Below are positions 1-11,450 of a stretch of 64,000 nucleotides of DNA, piece after piece (positions within the stretch are counted from its first letter, which is position 1; every line of letters starts with the position of its first letter). A program made the position numbers and the translations under genes. The stretch is taken from NCBI RefSeq assembly GCF_008831285.2, contig NC_045151.1:11708571-11772570 (forward strand). The letters run 5' to 3'. A model generated the notes under the pieces. It made no database searches and was not told the origin of the DNA. It saw nothing but the letters and a program-made list of their open reading frames with translations. The DNA comes from Nymphaea colorata. Taxonomy: Eukaryota; Streptophyta; Magnoliopsida; Nymphaeales; Nymphaeaceae.

Positions 1-85
1 AATGATGCAGCTTCGTAGCTTCGTTACTGTCCCATGAATCTGACCTAAAAAAGACAAAAAATTATAGTTATGAATCTGCATCTTT

Positions 86-159
86 TTGGGTCAAATTCAT
101 GAGACAATAATAATGTGTTACCATTGCCAAGTGGCTCAAGGGCACAATCAACAATGCCA
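86..159. other. Left edge, unaligned to copy B
   Basis: No gene is visible. It probably lies in intron 5 of RLK copy A, because copy B has exon 6 about 600 bp past the matching point. Confidence 0.4.
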
Positions 160-788
160 AAGTCTGTTCTTTGTTATTCTTTTTTTTTATATTCACTTCT
201 ATTATTTTATTTTTGAAAATTTGTCATCAACTTGGGTTTTTTGGGTCAACCTAAATTTTGGTACTTAATGTTTGTAGACACTTACTTAAGATTGTTCGAG
301 AAGTTTTCATGATATAATTAATATTTATGATTTATAATGCATTTCATTAAATCAATCATTAGATCAAATGCATTGAAGAAGCTTGATAAACTAGGAAATA
401 GAGGTAAGGTTAGACAAGAGTGAAAGGGAGATCAAGGTGACCTGAAAATTTTTAAGAACAAAAAAATCAAATAAAAATGCATTACAAAGCAAATGTTAGC
501 CCGCACTTGTCTTTAATTGAGAGAGACAAAAACTTCATGAAATTAAATTTTGTGCACAAGCACCTAAAAATTAAGTTATATCAACCATTTAATCTGCTAA
601 ATTTTTTCTAACAATTGTATAGTATGAAGTTTTATGTAACACTTGGCACAATATCTTTGCAATAAGAGGTTAATAATGATTCACTCAAGAAACACAAATG
701 ATTATTTATCTTACTAATGATGTTTTTGAAACATAAATTTTTTAAACATATATGAGAGAGAGAAATAAAGAGAGGTAGAGAATTTTAC

Positions 789-2005
789 AGTGATTTGAGT
801 CGTGTAAGATTTCCAAGTTCCTTCGGAATCGTGCCAGATAGTGCATTAATACCAAAGGTCCTGTTCAGTAAGAAAAGGGCATATCACTTGCAGCTGAACA
901 AAGTTTGACAAAGAAAACAAGTAAACATTTTTGTAGTTATGAGAGGGAAAATACAATAAGCTCAACTAAAAACAGTAGCCCACAAAGACACAAATCACTT
1001 ACAGGTATTCCAAGTTGGTTAATTTGCCAAGGAATGCAGGCAATGGTCCTGTCAGATAATTTCGAGACAGAATTCTGCAACATGTCGAAGCTAAACATGG
1101 TGACCACCATGATGGTGGTGGAGACGATGTTAAAAGAGAAGAACTTGAGGATCCCATACATATTATCAATCACAGTAAGATTTGCAAGAGCTTCTGGTAT
1201 AGTTCCCGTGATACTTAGACCATAAACTTTCCTGTAAAAACAAATCTTACTGTGAAAAACATGAGGGACGTAAAAGCGGATAAAAATTGAAAAGCAGCAG
1301 CAACTTCAATTATGACCTCTCAATTTGTATTAAATCAAATGCTGAGATATACTGAGACTAGATATTTAATTGTATCATCTGAAGACAACACAGGAAAACT
1401 GGAATTGGTGATAAGAAACACACAGTTTGGTAATGTGGCAAGTCCCATTGTTGCAGGAACACTTGATCAAAGGGTTGTAGCGGGTGTCCTCAATTGCGGA
1501 AGAATCAATGGCTGGGCCAGTGCAGGGTTCTGTTTGATTCCATGAAGGGGACGACGGCAAGTTCCAATGCTTTGATATGCTTCTGAAAGCGCTTACTGGC
1601 AATCAAAACAAGGAGAGAAGCATCTAAACTTTTCAGGGAAGATATCTGATACATAGTTGTTACCAAGTAAAATTTGACCTTCTGATGATGGAGAAACCAA
1701 AGTACCACTATAGAAGATATATATCTACGTATCAAAGAGATTCACCCTCTCTTTCCTCATTTTTGCTCTTGATTTTTCTAATGGTGTCTTTTCCTAGCTT
1801 TCTGCGCTCCCAAGCCAAAAAAAACAAACAATCGAACCAACGTACCATGTTTCTTGAATACTGAAAGTTTTCTTTTCTGTAATCAGTTACGGAGCTTACC
1901 TTCAAGAGGGTCAGTGATGCCTTGGCCTTGTGCTTGGCCCACTTTTCCAACAACAAAAAGGAAACACACAATCCATTGAAGAAGCAAGAGAGAAGGAGAA
2001 GCCAT
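789..2005 (-). CDS. LRR-malectin receptor-like kinase, copy A, exons 1-5 only (continues off the left edge)
   Basis: Five exons are visible on the minus strand: 2005-1900, 1595-1424, 1231-1160, 1074-1003 and 860-789. All have GT donors and AG acceptors, and they join in frame to 494 nt (164 residues). Exon 1 encodes a signal peptide starting MASPSLLLLQW. Exon 2 encodes the cysteine-containing LRR N-cap with the motif IKCSCNNGTCHITKL. Exons 3-5 are 72-nt units, each coding one 24-residue leucine-rich repeat such as LTGPLPAFLGKL. Every exon matches exons 1-5 of the copy at 54,748, with exon 1 one codon shorter. The ATG at 2005 was chosen because it opens the hydrophobic signal peptide at the same point in both copies. 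Exon 6 onward would lie left of the window, so I cannot say whether the gene is whole. Confidence 0.85.
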
Positions 2006-2141
2006 GGACAACAGGCTAAGCTTGAACTATGCATTCACATGGTTTCTTCTCTTCGCAGTAGCAGGAATGCAAGAGGGCTGATAAATGCAGTCAGAGTGTC
2101 AACGACAGCGCACGATCGATGCCATCAGGAAAAAGGACAGG

Positions 2142-2176
2142 TTTTTAATACCAACTAAATTGGTTGCCACTTGACT
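2142..2176 (-). promoter_or_regulatory. Candidate core promoter of copy A: TATA-like box and W-box
   Basis: On the minus strand a TATTAAAAA stretch lies at 2150-2142, about 137 nt upstream of the ATG. A TTGACT W-box core reads on the plus strand at 2171-2176. Both are kept in the same order upstream of copy B (54,868-54,902) although the sequence around them has changed. W-boxes bind WRKY factors and are common upstream of defence receptor kinases. That link is inference from short motifs. Confidence 0.4.
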
Positions 2177-2199
2177 TTTCTTTACAACAAGGAAGAAAA

Positions 2200-4390
2200 A
2201 CCTGTTAGTGCTATCAAAATATGTCAGTTCAGGACCGAATCGGTGCGGCTGCCGATTCGGTGAATCAACCCACAATACTAACATAAAAATTAAGTCTTTT
2301 TTTTTGGAAAATAAACAGAAAAGGTATATTAAAACTCGTTAAAAATTTAAAATACATTAATATAGTTAAAGAGTGACAAGCGGCACTCCTGAATCGGCCA
2401 CGAGGTAGGATCGGTTTACCAACGATTCGATTCAGATGACTGATTTGGGATTCTGATACCACCGGCGAATATAATGAGGAAGAAGTGTTTGGCGACTTGG
2501 TCAATTTTGTCCTCATCTCCTACATTGCCGACTGTGGACGGATTAAGTGAATGAAGAAAGAACACATCCCTCCGATTTACCTTCGACCCAGTTATTAGAC
2601 CCTCAAATGCTTGATGGGAACCATTTATGCAATTGATTGAAGGAGATTTAAAGGTGGATGCTTTACATTTTAAAGCCTCCAATCTTAAAAGTACATTCCA
2701 AACTATACTGTAACAAAATTTTACGATGTATATATAAAGGTACCTATCACGTACCAGTGCGGGAGGGACATAGTATTTACACATAAGGTTGTGCCTTGGT
2801 CAGTATTAACCATGGCCCATATTCCTCGGTCTTAAAAGTAATCTTCTCTTAAAATCGCATCCTCAAGAGCGGATAATTTTCTGTTCTCTAAAACATAATA
2901 TTGAGAATAGTACTTCTTATTGAATAATTAAAGAAAAGCCCCAGTGGACAGAGAATAGCTAGCTGGACTGGCCGACAGGGCCGGTGAGAGCCTGGTCACA
3001 TTTCTGACTCCTGTGTGTGCCTATTCATTTGAACTACAAAATGTGGTAGACGCTGCTTTTGACCTAGGTCCTGACAAAGCTCTATGGTGGAGTTCCATCC
3101 TGCTCATCCAGAATAGTTAAGGAAAAAAACAAAGCAAAAAAAGCGAGAAAGTAATATTGATGGAACTTGAACTTTTTAGAGTTTATTGGTTAAAGTCCAT
3201 TCCTGAGTTTATGGACCTTACTGTCAAACAGTAACCCCTACCCTATTTATTAAAAGGCTGCCCCCCGCGACTCTCTCTTTTAATAGACGTTATATTTAAA
3301 CTCACAGAAAAGATATCCTTTCCATAATCATACTAGAGAACAGCCCATATACATGGGCATAATACACAAAATAAAGAATCTTTTAACACCTTTTACAAAG
3401 AAAACATAAGCTTTCACAAAAAAATGGTTTCACAATTTCATTAGGTTTGTACCATTTATGTGCACAAGAAAGTGTTGTAAAATCTATTTGCAAACTAAAT
3501 CAGCTAGGCTGCCAATTCAGCAATTCAGTTGAATGCATTTTAGGATTATTCAAAAAGCCATTTGAGAAAAAAGAAATGAAGAAGATGTATAAAACAATTA
3601 ATTTGAGAAAAAAAAGTTTTAAAACATATTAATAAATTTGGTAAAACCTAGCAAATGCAGCACTCTTGTTTAATGGGACATGGAATTGAATGAGCTTGAC
3701 ACTGACTTGATTCCGATTGGCTGATTTGAGGTAGAAACACATTTACAGGCACTTGTTCTTTATGTAATGGAAAACCCAAAGTTGGTGGACCCCAGAAAGG
3801 CCTAGATTAAGCAGAGCGGTCACAATTGATTCAGACATGAAGAAAAATTTAACTATGCTCCCGTAAGCTCGAGCAAGTGTAGCATGTGCCTGTCTATATC
3901 ACCATTAATAACATTGCATCCTATATGAATTCCCTGGCAGAACTAGCCAGGATGGTCCCAAGTTGGGTTTGAACCTTATCCGCTACTCGTCTGACAAATT
4001 TTGATTGTAAAGAGGGGTGCATGTGTCTTTCATCCCAGGTGAAAGACAAATTGCATATCATATCCCAGGTGAAAGATCTTAAATTGTTGGAATGCTTATC
4101 TGTCCCCAAAAATTGCATATCATATCAACCAGTTCACATATTATAAATTTAACAAACACTCTTGAATATTCACATAGTTTTGTATCAACTAAAAATCATA
4201 TAGATGGAAACTCTGCCTTCCACAACATTTTAGAGTTGGTGGTTTTTGGTGCATAGTTACTAATTTGAGTTTGATATGTGCCTTTGAGTGTGACTTGGAA
4301 ATCTTCTGTTAAAAAATTCTCAAGTTGCACATATTCATGCTAAATCATCGAATAACAAGAAAAACATAATACAAAAGTATATATACCTAA
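2200..4390. other. Upstream flank of copy A, no gene recognised
   Basis: This is AT-rich noncoding DNA. The part to about 2,570 matches copy B at 54,960-55,290, and 3,590-4,390 matches 57,640-59,190. The stretch 2,880-3,590 has little counterpart in copy B and may be an insertion here or a deletion there. A short duplicated motif (catatcatatc with a cccaggtgaaag repeat) occurs at 4,025-4,125. The short open frames here have no recognisable protein similarity and are not conserved between the copies. Confidence 0.5.
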
Positions 4391-4900
4391 CACTACAAAA
4401 CAAGCAGATTCACTGACGTGTGGAAACATGGACATCAGTGAAAGTGAATTTTTACTAACGTTCAGGAAGGTGTGTTGGAGAAGATCGCGCTTCATCAACG
4501 TTTGGAACCGAATGTTGATGTAAATTAGCCTTCATCGACGCGTGCTGGGAAAATGTCGTTGAAATTCAGCTTTTACCGATGGCTGCAGGGTGGACATCAA
4601 TAAAAATTGACTTTTCACCGACATGTATTGAAGCTCGCATCGGTATAAATTTTTTCTGGTCAACCTTACCAATGTCCACACATTTCATCGGTATAAGTTC
4701 CTTTTCATCAACGTGTTGTTTAAGGACGTCGTTAATAAAGTTTTTATCAACGTCTGTCTTGGGTAGACTTTCACCGAAGTTTTTAAGTAGTATCTTTTCC
4801 GACATCTGTGACGTGTTGTTAAAGGCTTCACCAACTTTTTTAAACTTTGCCCGAGCCCTTATTCTCATTTCCTGTTCTTTCCTCCTTTCTTTTGTCCTCC
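4391..4900 (+). repeat. CACTA terminal and subterminal repeats
   Basis: Many short degenerate units recur in both orientations, built around gacgt, catcgacg and catcggtataa (for example near 4,414, 4,496, 4,533, 4,600, 4,637, 4,688 and 4,710). In En/Spm elements, subterminal motif arrays bind the TNPA-type protein. The open frames that cross this region on both strands are by-products of these repeats and not genes. Confidence 0.7.
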
Positions 4901-6991
4901 CTCTTCTTCCCACCGGAATTCATTGATTAGAGATCTCTAAACAAAAAAACGATAGGCTGCTTGAATTTAACATTAACATTTTTCTATCTTTGAATGATTT
5001 TAGGTTATGATATTGTTCTACAATTTGGATCCAAGTTTCGGTACCATTTGGCCATGAAACATTTGTAGTGACATTTGTTGAGTTTAGTACTATCGATTTG
5101 ATATATTAGTTGCATGAAAAATCTGCACAAATACAAAACCATCAATTTTTCTCTAATTCCCTACATTCTGACGTCATACTTTGAAATGCCTAATGCTACT
5201 CACATGAACTTAGTTGCAAAAATTATATTGATTAGTTGCAATTTTAATGCTTTTTGTGATATTTGAATGTTTTCAGTCTCTAAACTTTTAGGCACCCACC
5301 AAGTGTTCGACAAAATGTTTGAGAGATTAATGACTAATTTTCTCGAACTGCTTAAATTGTAGCTTCACTTATAAATTATGTAGCATGTTTTGTCGTTAAA
5401 TGGTGCAATGAATCATTGCTAATGATCTTTGACTTGGGGATAACATGATATTTATATTGCATATATCTTCAATGCATCACTTTATGACTTCTTCTTTTTG
5501 AAAGACATAGGATTATCAAAATATATTGTTTAGGTACTTATTTGAAAGATTGCATAACAAACTACCCAACGTATTAATTTACACGAATCAAAAACCAAAT
5601 AGTTAATTATATAATTCACAATAAGGTGAGTTTATCATATTGAAGCAGTAGTAGAGCTACATTTGGGCTTGCATGGGCCACTGCCCACACCAGCCCATGA
5701 CAATTCCCTTTGTCATGAAGCACGAGATGTGCTGCCCATGCCAGACCTGGGTAGGTGCATCACAAAGCCTTAGCTTTGAGGCCACCTGAAGTGAGAGTCG
5801 ACTCACGAATCACAACTCGAGTCTCATCTTGACTTAAAATTCCCATTGAAATATTTCATTTCCTGCCCCACCATTCGCCGAATCACCAAAGGGGCAAGGG
5901 TAAGCCGTGAGAGCAGTGTTTTAATTCTCTGAACGACTGAACCAAGTGGCCTAAAATTTTTTTGGTTTATGCCTTTGTGAGCACTGGGATGTCTAGTAGT
6001 GAAATCAAAGGTGACTTACTTGGCATGTTGGTCACAAGGCCAAAACTCGAAAGGGTGATGGACTGATAACTGGTCGATGGTCCATGGACACTCAGTATTC
6101 AGTAAGTCTCTCTCTCTCTCTCAATTTCTTTTCTTCTTTTTTTTATGATAATTTGATTTTGACTTTTATTTAAGCTTTGTGGGTTTTTGCTCAATTACAT
6201 ATCTTAGTTTTATTTTTTTGAAAAATGTTCAACATCGTGTCGGTAATTTAAATTCTACCATGTATAAGTTCCCTTTAATGTTATTGTTCAGTTAAAACTC
6301 TTGTTTCATGTTTAATCCGGCTAGATTGTGAAAGATTGAAATATAAATATTAATCATGAATTATCCAATGACATGGAGAATGAATGGTGAGATTAATTTT
6401 TAACAATTTCATCATGCATAACAGTAACCAATAACCAATACCACTACAATTATGACAATTACTAGAGTTCATATCTTCAGTAAATGTTGGGATTATCCTC
6501 TCAATATCAAGCCATGGGCCTTGGTCCCTTGGAGTAGCTTTCCAAGATTAAACATTTTCTAGGCTCTTTTTTCTTTGATTATTTATTAATTAATGAGAGT
6601 GATATAAGAAGGAGTCTGTATCAATACTTTTTCTGTTGGGCTTTATTGGCGTACTTGGACTTCTACTAAAGAACAACATATTCAAAGTACCCATAAATAT
6701 GTGAAGTTGTAGACATAAAGTATAAAACACACTTTCTCAGTCTATAGAATAATGCATTTGTATAATGCCTAATCTTCAACCTTAATGAAATGCAATTTGA
6801 ATTCTTTATACTGTATGCTTGTCTTAGATTTTATGAAGTGTTTATCAACTTTTATGTGTTTTGTTTTCCTAATGAATCGGACAACTGATTGACAAAAAAG
6901 AGCAAAGTCGAAGACCTTAATAAAAATTTTCCCAAGATATTAAGCATATTGAGGTATTTGTTTTCTAACATTTATAAGATATTTTGAATAG

Positions 6992-7391
6992 AAGGTATTT
7001 GTTTGGGATAAGAGATAACTGAGACAAGCCAAAAGCCTGCAATTATGATGTATATTTTTTTTATATGTTTTAGTAGAAATTATTTGTTTAAGATAGAAGA
7101 TAACTGAGACAGGCCAAAAGTCAGAAAATATGATATATGTTTTTTTACATACTTTAGTAGAATATATTTGTTTAGGACAAGAGATAACTGAGATAGGCCA
7201 AATGCTTGCAATTATATTATATGTGTTTTTACATGTTTTAGTATAAGATATTTGTTTAGGATAAGAGACAACTCAGACATGCCAAAAATCTGCAATTATA
7301 ATGTATGTGTTTTTACATGCTTTAGTATAAGATATTTGTTTAAGACAGAAGAATAACTGAGACAAGCCAAAAACATGCACTTATGGTGATA
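6992..7391 (+). repeat. Minisatellite of about 80 bp, five copies, inside the hAT element
   Basis: Five tandem degenerate units each carry the core tatttgtttaggataagagataactgag in imperfect form (no unit given whole), followed by a gccaaaa segment and a T-rich stretch with tacatg. Units start near 6,995, 7,080, 7,165, 7,248 and 7,332. They lie between the left terminus and the transposase region and do not code. Subterminal arrays of this kind are often transposase-binding or simply expanded sequence. I cannot tell which. Confidence 0.75.
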
Positions 7392-7699
7392 TTTTAACTA
7401 ATGATGCAATTGTTAGAAGATATTTGTTCTTGATAATACAATAATAAGAGAATTAAAGAAATAAAACTAGAAAGTATTAATGCTCTTTATATACTAATTA
7501 TTTTTTATTTTATTTTTAATGAATAGGTATAGATAAGTTTGTGGTGAGAATGCCTATTTGATAAACATTCTTCAAAACGAGAAGAAATCAAATCAAGCAA
7601 AGAAGGAGAATCAAGTGAGAAGCAAAATGATATAGAATGCGACGAAGTACTGCAGATCTTGTGTTTTGTCCTCTTATGTCAACTTATCATCCCAACGTT

Positions 7700-9832
7700 T
7701 GGGAAAGTATTTGTAAAGCTTATCTTCTTTGAGGCCCCTGCTAGCCTCATAATTGTGAATTTCAGTCCAATCATCAAAAGGGAAAGTTTAATCCAACATG
7801 GTTTGATGAGTATAAGAATTGGTTGGAGTACAGTGTCAATATTACTACCTTTTCAGGTCAAAACATACTGACAAACAGAGGCATTTGTATCTAATGGGTT
7901 TAATAATTGGCAAGAAAAGAAGAGATTTGATCTACATATTAGGGGCCTTAACAACCATTATAATTTAGTACAAATGAAGTGTACAAGCCTAAAAGAAAGC
8001 ATATCAGTACGATGCTTCAAAAGTAAAGTAACCAACAAAAAAGTGAACATCAAACTCGTCCTTGGGCATCTATCAATCTAATAAGATTACTGTTAAAACA
8101 AAAATTACCATTTCGAGGGCATGATGAAAGTGAACTTGCTTTCAATAGAAGAAATTTTATCGAGATATTGAAATTTTTTGCAAAGATCAGTAGTCAAATT
8201 GATAAAGTTGTATTGAATGCTCTACAGAACAACAAGATGACATCTATCCAGAAAGATATTGCAAGAGTATGTATAATAGAAACTATAAATACTATTATGA
8301 ATGAGCTTGGAAGTACTTTTTTTTCTCTATTGTTTGATGATTCTCGAGATATATCGACTAAAGAACAAATAGCTATTATGTTACGATTTGTTAATGAAAA
8401 AGGTCAAGTAGTTGAGCGATATCTTGCCCTTGTACATATTCTTGAAACAAGTGTCATGTCATTAAAAGTAGCAGTAGAAAAAACATTTTGCAAGTGTGGA
8501 TTGAGCATAACAAGTTTGCATGGATGGGCTTATGATGGAGCAAACAATAGGAAATGAACATTTAATGGACTAAAGAGTCTGATATTAAATGAGAATGATT
8601 CTGCATATTATGTTTATTATTTTGCACATCAACTTCAATTGGCAGTAGTTGTTGTTGCTGAAAATCATCCAATATCTAAGTTCTTTCATGGTATATTATC
8701 CAGATTGTCAAAATTTTCTCTACTTCTTGCAAAAGTCTCAGGATTATTCAGGAAGCATAATGTATGAGAATTGCTGAAGCACTTAAGTTAAGTGAACTTC
8801 AAACAAGACGAGGATTAAATCAAGAGATAAGTCTCAAGTGACCTGCTGATACTCGTTGAAGTTCTCATTATGATGATTTAGTCAATTTAGTCAACACGTA
8901 TCATTCTATGATTAAGGCATTAGATTTTATTGTATAAAATATAAGTAAAGAAAAATGGGAGACACTTGAATTGATACATACATTGCAAAATTTTGAATTT
9001 TTATTTAGCTTGCATTTGATGTATAAAGTTTTGGGGATAACTAACACACGTTCACAAGCACTCCAATGAAATGATCAAGATATTGTAAATGTTATGAATT
9101 TAGTTATTGTATTTAAAACATGCCTTCAAAATTTGAGAAATAATGGTTATGACTCTTTTATGAGTGAAATTTCTATATTTTGCAATAATTGATATTCTAG
9201 TGCCCGATTTAGAGGAGATGTATATGATTCAAGGACAACCCAGACATGTACCTAAAAGGATTATATTTTTTGTGTTATTATCATCTTGAAGTATATTATG
9301 TTGTTATTGACATACAACTTTAAGAGTTGAACAGTCGTTTCACTGAGGTAAATATAGAGCATCTTCTTTCAATAGCATGTTTGAGTCCAAAGAAATCTTT
9401 TCTAGCTTTGACAAACATAAGTTGATTCTTCTTATCGAGTTCCATCGTAAAGACTTCAATGGATCATACTTTTATAGACTTGAAAGTTAATTAGATCTGT
9501 ATGTTGAAAACATGAAAACCACTGGAAAGTTTTTAAAATTGAAATATTTGACTGAACTTTCTGAAATGATGGTAACAACTGAAAAACACATAATATTTCC
9601 TCTAGTGTATTTCTTGATTAAATTGGCACTAACTTTACTAGTTGCAACTGCAAGTGTTGAAAAAACATTTTCAGCTATGGCCATTATCAAAACCAGGCTT
9701 CATAACAAGATGATAGATGAATAGGTCAATGCTTCATTAGTCACTTACATTAAGAAGAACACATTTGATAGTATCAGTGAAGCAATCATGAATCGTTTTA
9801 AAAATATGAAAAATAGACGAGACCACATGTAA
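7700..9832 (+). pseudogene. hAT transposase pseudogene (TTF zinc finger / DUF4371 / C-terminal dimerisation type)
   Basis: Translated pieces in changing frames follow the order of this plant transposase family. A TTF-like N-terminal part near 7,760-7,850 reads NPTWFDEYKNWLEYS. The DUF4371 region at 8,168-8,557 includes FFSLLFDDSRDISTKEQIAI and ends in a premature stop. The hAT dimerisation region at 9,630-9,832 includes ASVEKTFSAMAIIKTRL and NASLVTYIKKNTFD. In-frame stops and frameshifts separate them (for example at 8,555 and 9,724). The final stop is at 9,830. The family cuts and pastes hAT elements through an RNase H-like fold, but this copy cannot make the enzyme. Confidence 0.85.
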
Positions 9833-9839
9833 TTTTGTT

Positions 9840-10075
9840 CATGGCTATAGCTTTTTTATTTGCTTTTTGAGGCCAATTGTAAATTTGTTTATAACTGTAG
9901 TCATTTGATTTATGTTTTGATGCTAATTGAAAATCTATTCATAATTGTAGCCATTTAATTGACTTTTTTCATGCCATTGGCCCATTGTAATTTTGTCCAT
10001 AAATACAATGATATGATTTATTTGTTTGGACCAATTGTAAGTTTATTCATAACTATGATTATTTGCTTTATTTTA
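9840..10075 (+). repeat. Tandem repeat of about 60 bp at the hAT 3' end
   Basis: Four degenerate units share the pattern ccaattgtaa, then tttgttcataa, then tgtagtcatttgatt. They lie between the transposase stop and the right terminus. They are not coding. Confidence 0.6.
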
Positions 10076-10190
10076 AAGTAACATATATTTTAAGTTGAAA
10101 ATTTTTCACTTGCTATGTATTAGTGCCCCACAACCAAAAATTTCTTACTCTACCACTGTATTGAAGTTGCTTGCACAAACCTATTATAGG

Positions 10191-11450
10191 ATGGATAATC
10201 GAAGTTAGATAAAAAAAAAGATAGTTTGGAATATGTAACTAAACTGAATCATTTTTTCAACTTTGCTATCACACATAATGTGCTAGTGGATGGAAGAATG
10301 ACATGTCCTTATGTGAGATGCAATAATGTCCTCACTTAGGTAGCTAGAGATGTCTTCAGTCACGTTATATATAATGAATTTGTACAAATGTACGTTTGTT
10401 GAGAATATCATGGAAAGAGAAGCATGTCACATGAATCTGCATAAAAAACAGTCATGGTTTTCTTATCAGACATGTTCCATATACAATCGGATGCATCATC
10501 TTCTCAGAGGACAAATAGTACTAAAGTTGGCCAAAACAACGACCATGAAAGATTGATTAAAAATCTTGACCTTCTATTGTATACATGGTGCAATAGATTT
10601 ACAAAGATGAGTTTTTTAATACCTTCATTTCATATAAAACATCTATGTGGGTGGGCCGACGAAAACTTTGGTTTGTTGCTTGAGTTGTTAATGCATGCAT
10701 TTCCTACTAAGGTAGAGTTACTAAAGTCAGTTTATGATGCAAATAAGATCATTAGATAGTTGAGTTTCGATTGCCAAAAAGTTTATATGTGTCCTATTAA
10801 TTGTATGTTATTCATGAATGAAGCAAAGAGAGATACATGTGATAAGTGTGGTACATCGTGATGGAAAGAAGGTTATGATGAATTGATCATGACAAAGGCT
10901 AGTAAGCATCAAATGAAGCCAATGAAAACTGTACAATATTTTCTCTTTAATGCATGGTTGAAGAGAATGATTACAATGACTAGAGTTGCAAAACATACGA
11001 CATAGCACCATGACCAACATGCAAAGGATATAGTCGTAAGACACCTAACTGATGGTACAACATAGATGAAATTTGATGAGATGCACCCAAACTCGACATG
11101 TATGCTTGGGTTTATCTAGTGATAGATTCAACCCATTTGACAATTTAAGTTGAACCTTCGGCATATGACATGTTTTACTAGTGATATATAATTTGCCACC
11201 TTGGATGTACATGAAGCAAACCTATACGTTGTTATCAGTAATTATCTCAAGACCAACAACTCTGAGCACAACTGACATGCATGTCTACTTACAAGCATTG
11301 GTTGATGAATTGAATATGCTATAGGCTAAAAGAGTGAGTGTATTTGACTTTCATAGACAACAACCTTTTTAAATGTGTGCATCTTTATTATGGACCATAC
11401 ATAATTTTACATTATATGCGTACATATCAGGTTGGAGTACGGAGGGTATT
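10191..11450 (+). pseudogene. TNP2-type CACTA transposase, degenerate and truncated
   Basis: The reading starts at ATG 10191 with the transposase-associated domain (motif DGRMTCPYVRCNNV). It then shows TNP2 hallmarks in several frames: HIKHLCGWADENF and LLELLMHAFPTK at 10,640-10,710, CPINCMLFMNEA at 10,792-10,830, CDKCGTS near 10,840, and ASLLWTIHNF with YISGWSTEG at 11,380-11,450. Homology stops there and the flanking genomic DNA begins at 11,525, so the catalytic C-terminal part is gone. Stops and frameshifts are frequent. The N-terminal zinc-binding part lies only about 25 bp right of the hAT target duplication, which confirms that hAT landed just 5' of this gene. Confidence 0.88.

Larger units (their letters stand above)
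5646..10158 (+). mobile_element. hAT transposon, nested in the CACTA, with perfect 8-bp target duplication
   Basis: The left terminus is CAGTAGTAGAGCTAC at 5646. The right terminus is the inverse of CAGTGGTAGAGTAAG, ending at 10158. The octamer tattgaag flanks both sides exactly (5638-5645 and 10159-10166), which is the hAT target-site length. The termini resemble the CAGTGGCGGAGC class found on plant hAT elements that encode TTF-zinc-finger/DUF4371 transposases, and remnants of such a transposase lie inside (7,700-9,832). The element is 4,513 bp and non-functional by its many stop codons. It splits the CACTA internal sequence, so it inserted after the CACTA arrived. Confidence 0.93.

Noticed and set aside
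789-2005. Copy A as a truncated pseudogene
   Set aside because: All five visible exons are open with good splice sites. The truncation is the window edge, so loss cannot be claimed.
4566-4926. Overlapping 115-codon open frames on both strands
   Set aside because: They lie wholly in CACTA subterminal repeats. The mirror-image frames come from repeated gacgt/catcgg units and have no protein similarity.
6992-7391. CRISPR-like regular repeats
   Set aside because: The units of about 80 bp are degenerate throughout, without conserved repeats separated by unique spacers, and lie in a plant transposon. It is a minisatellite.
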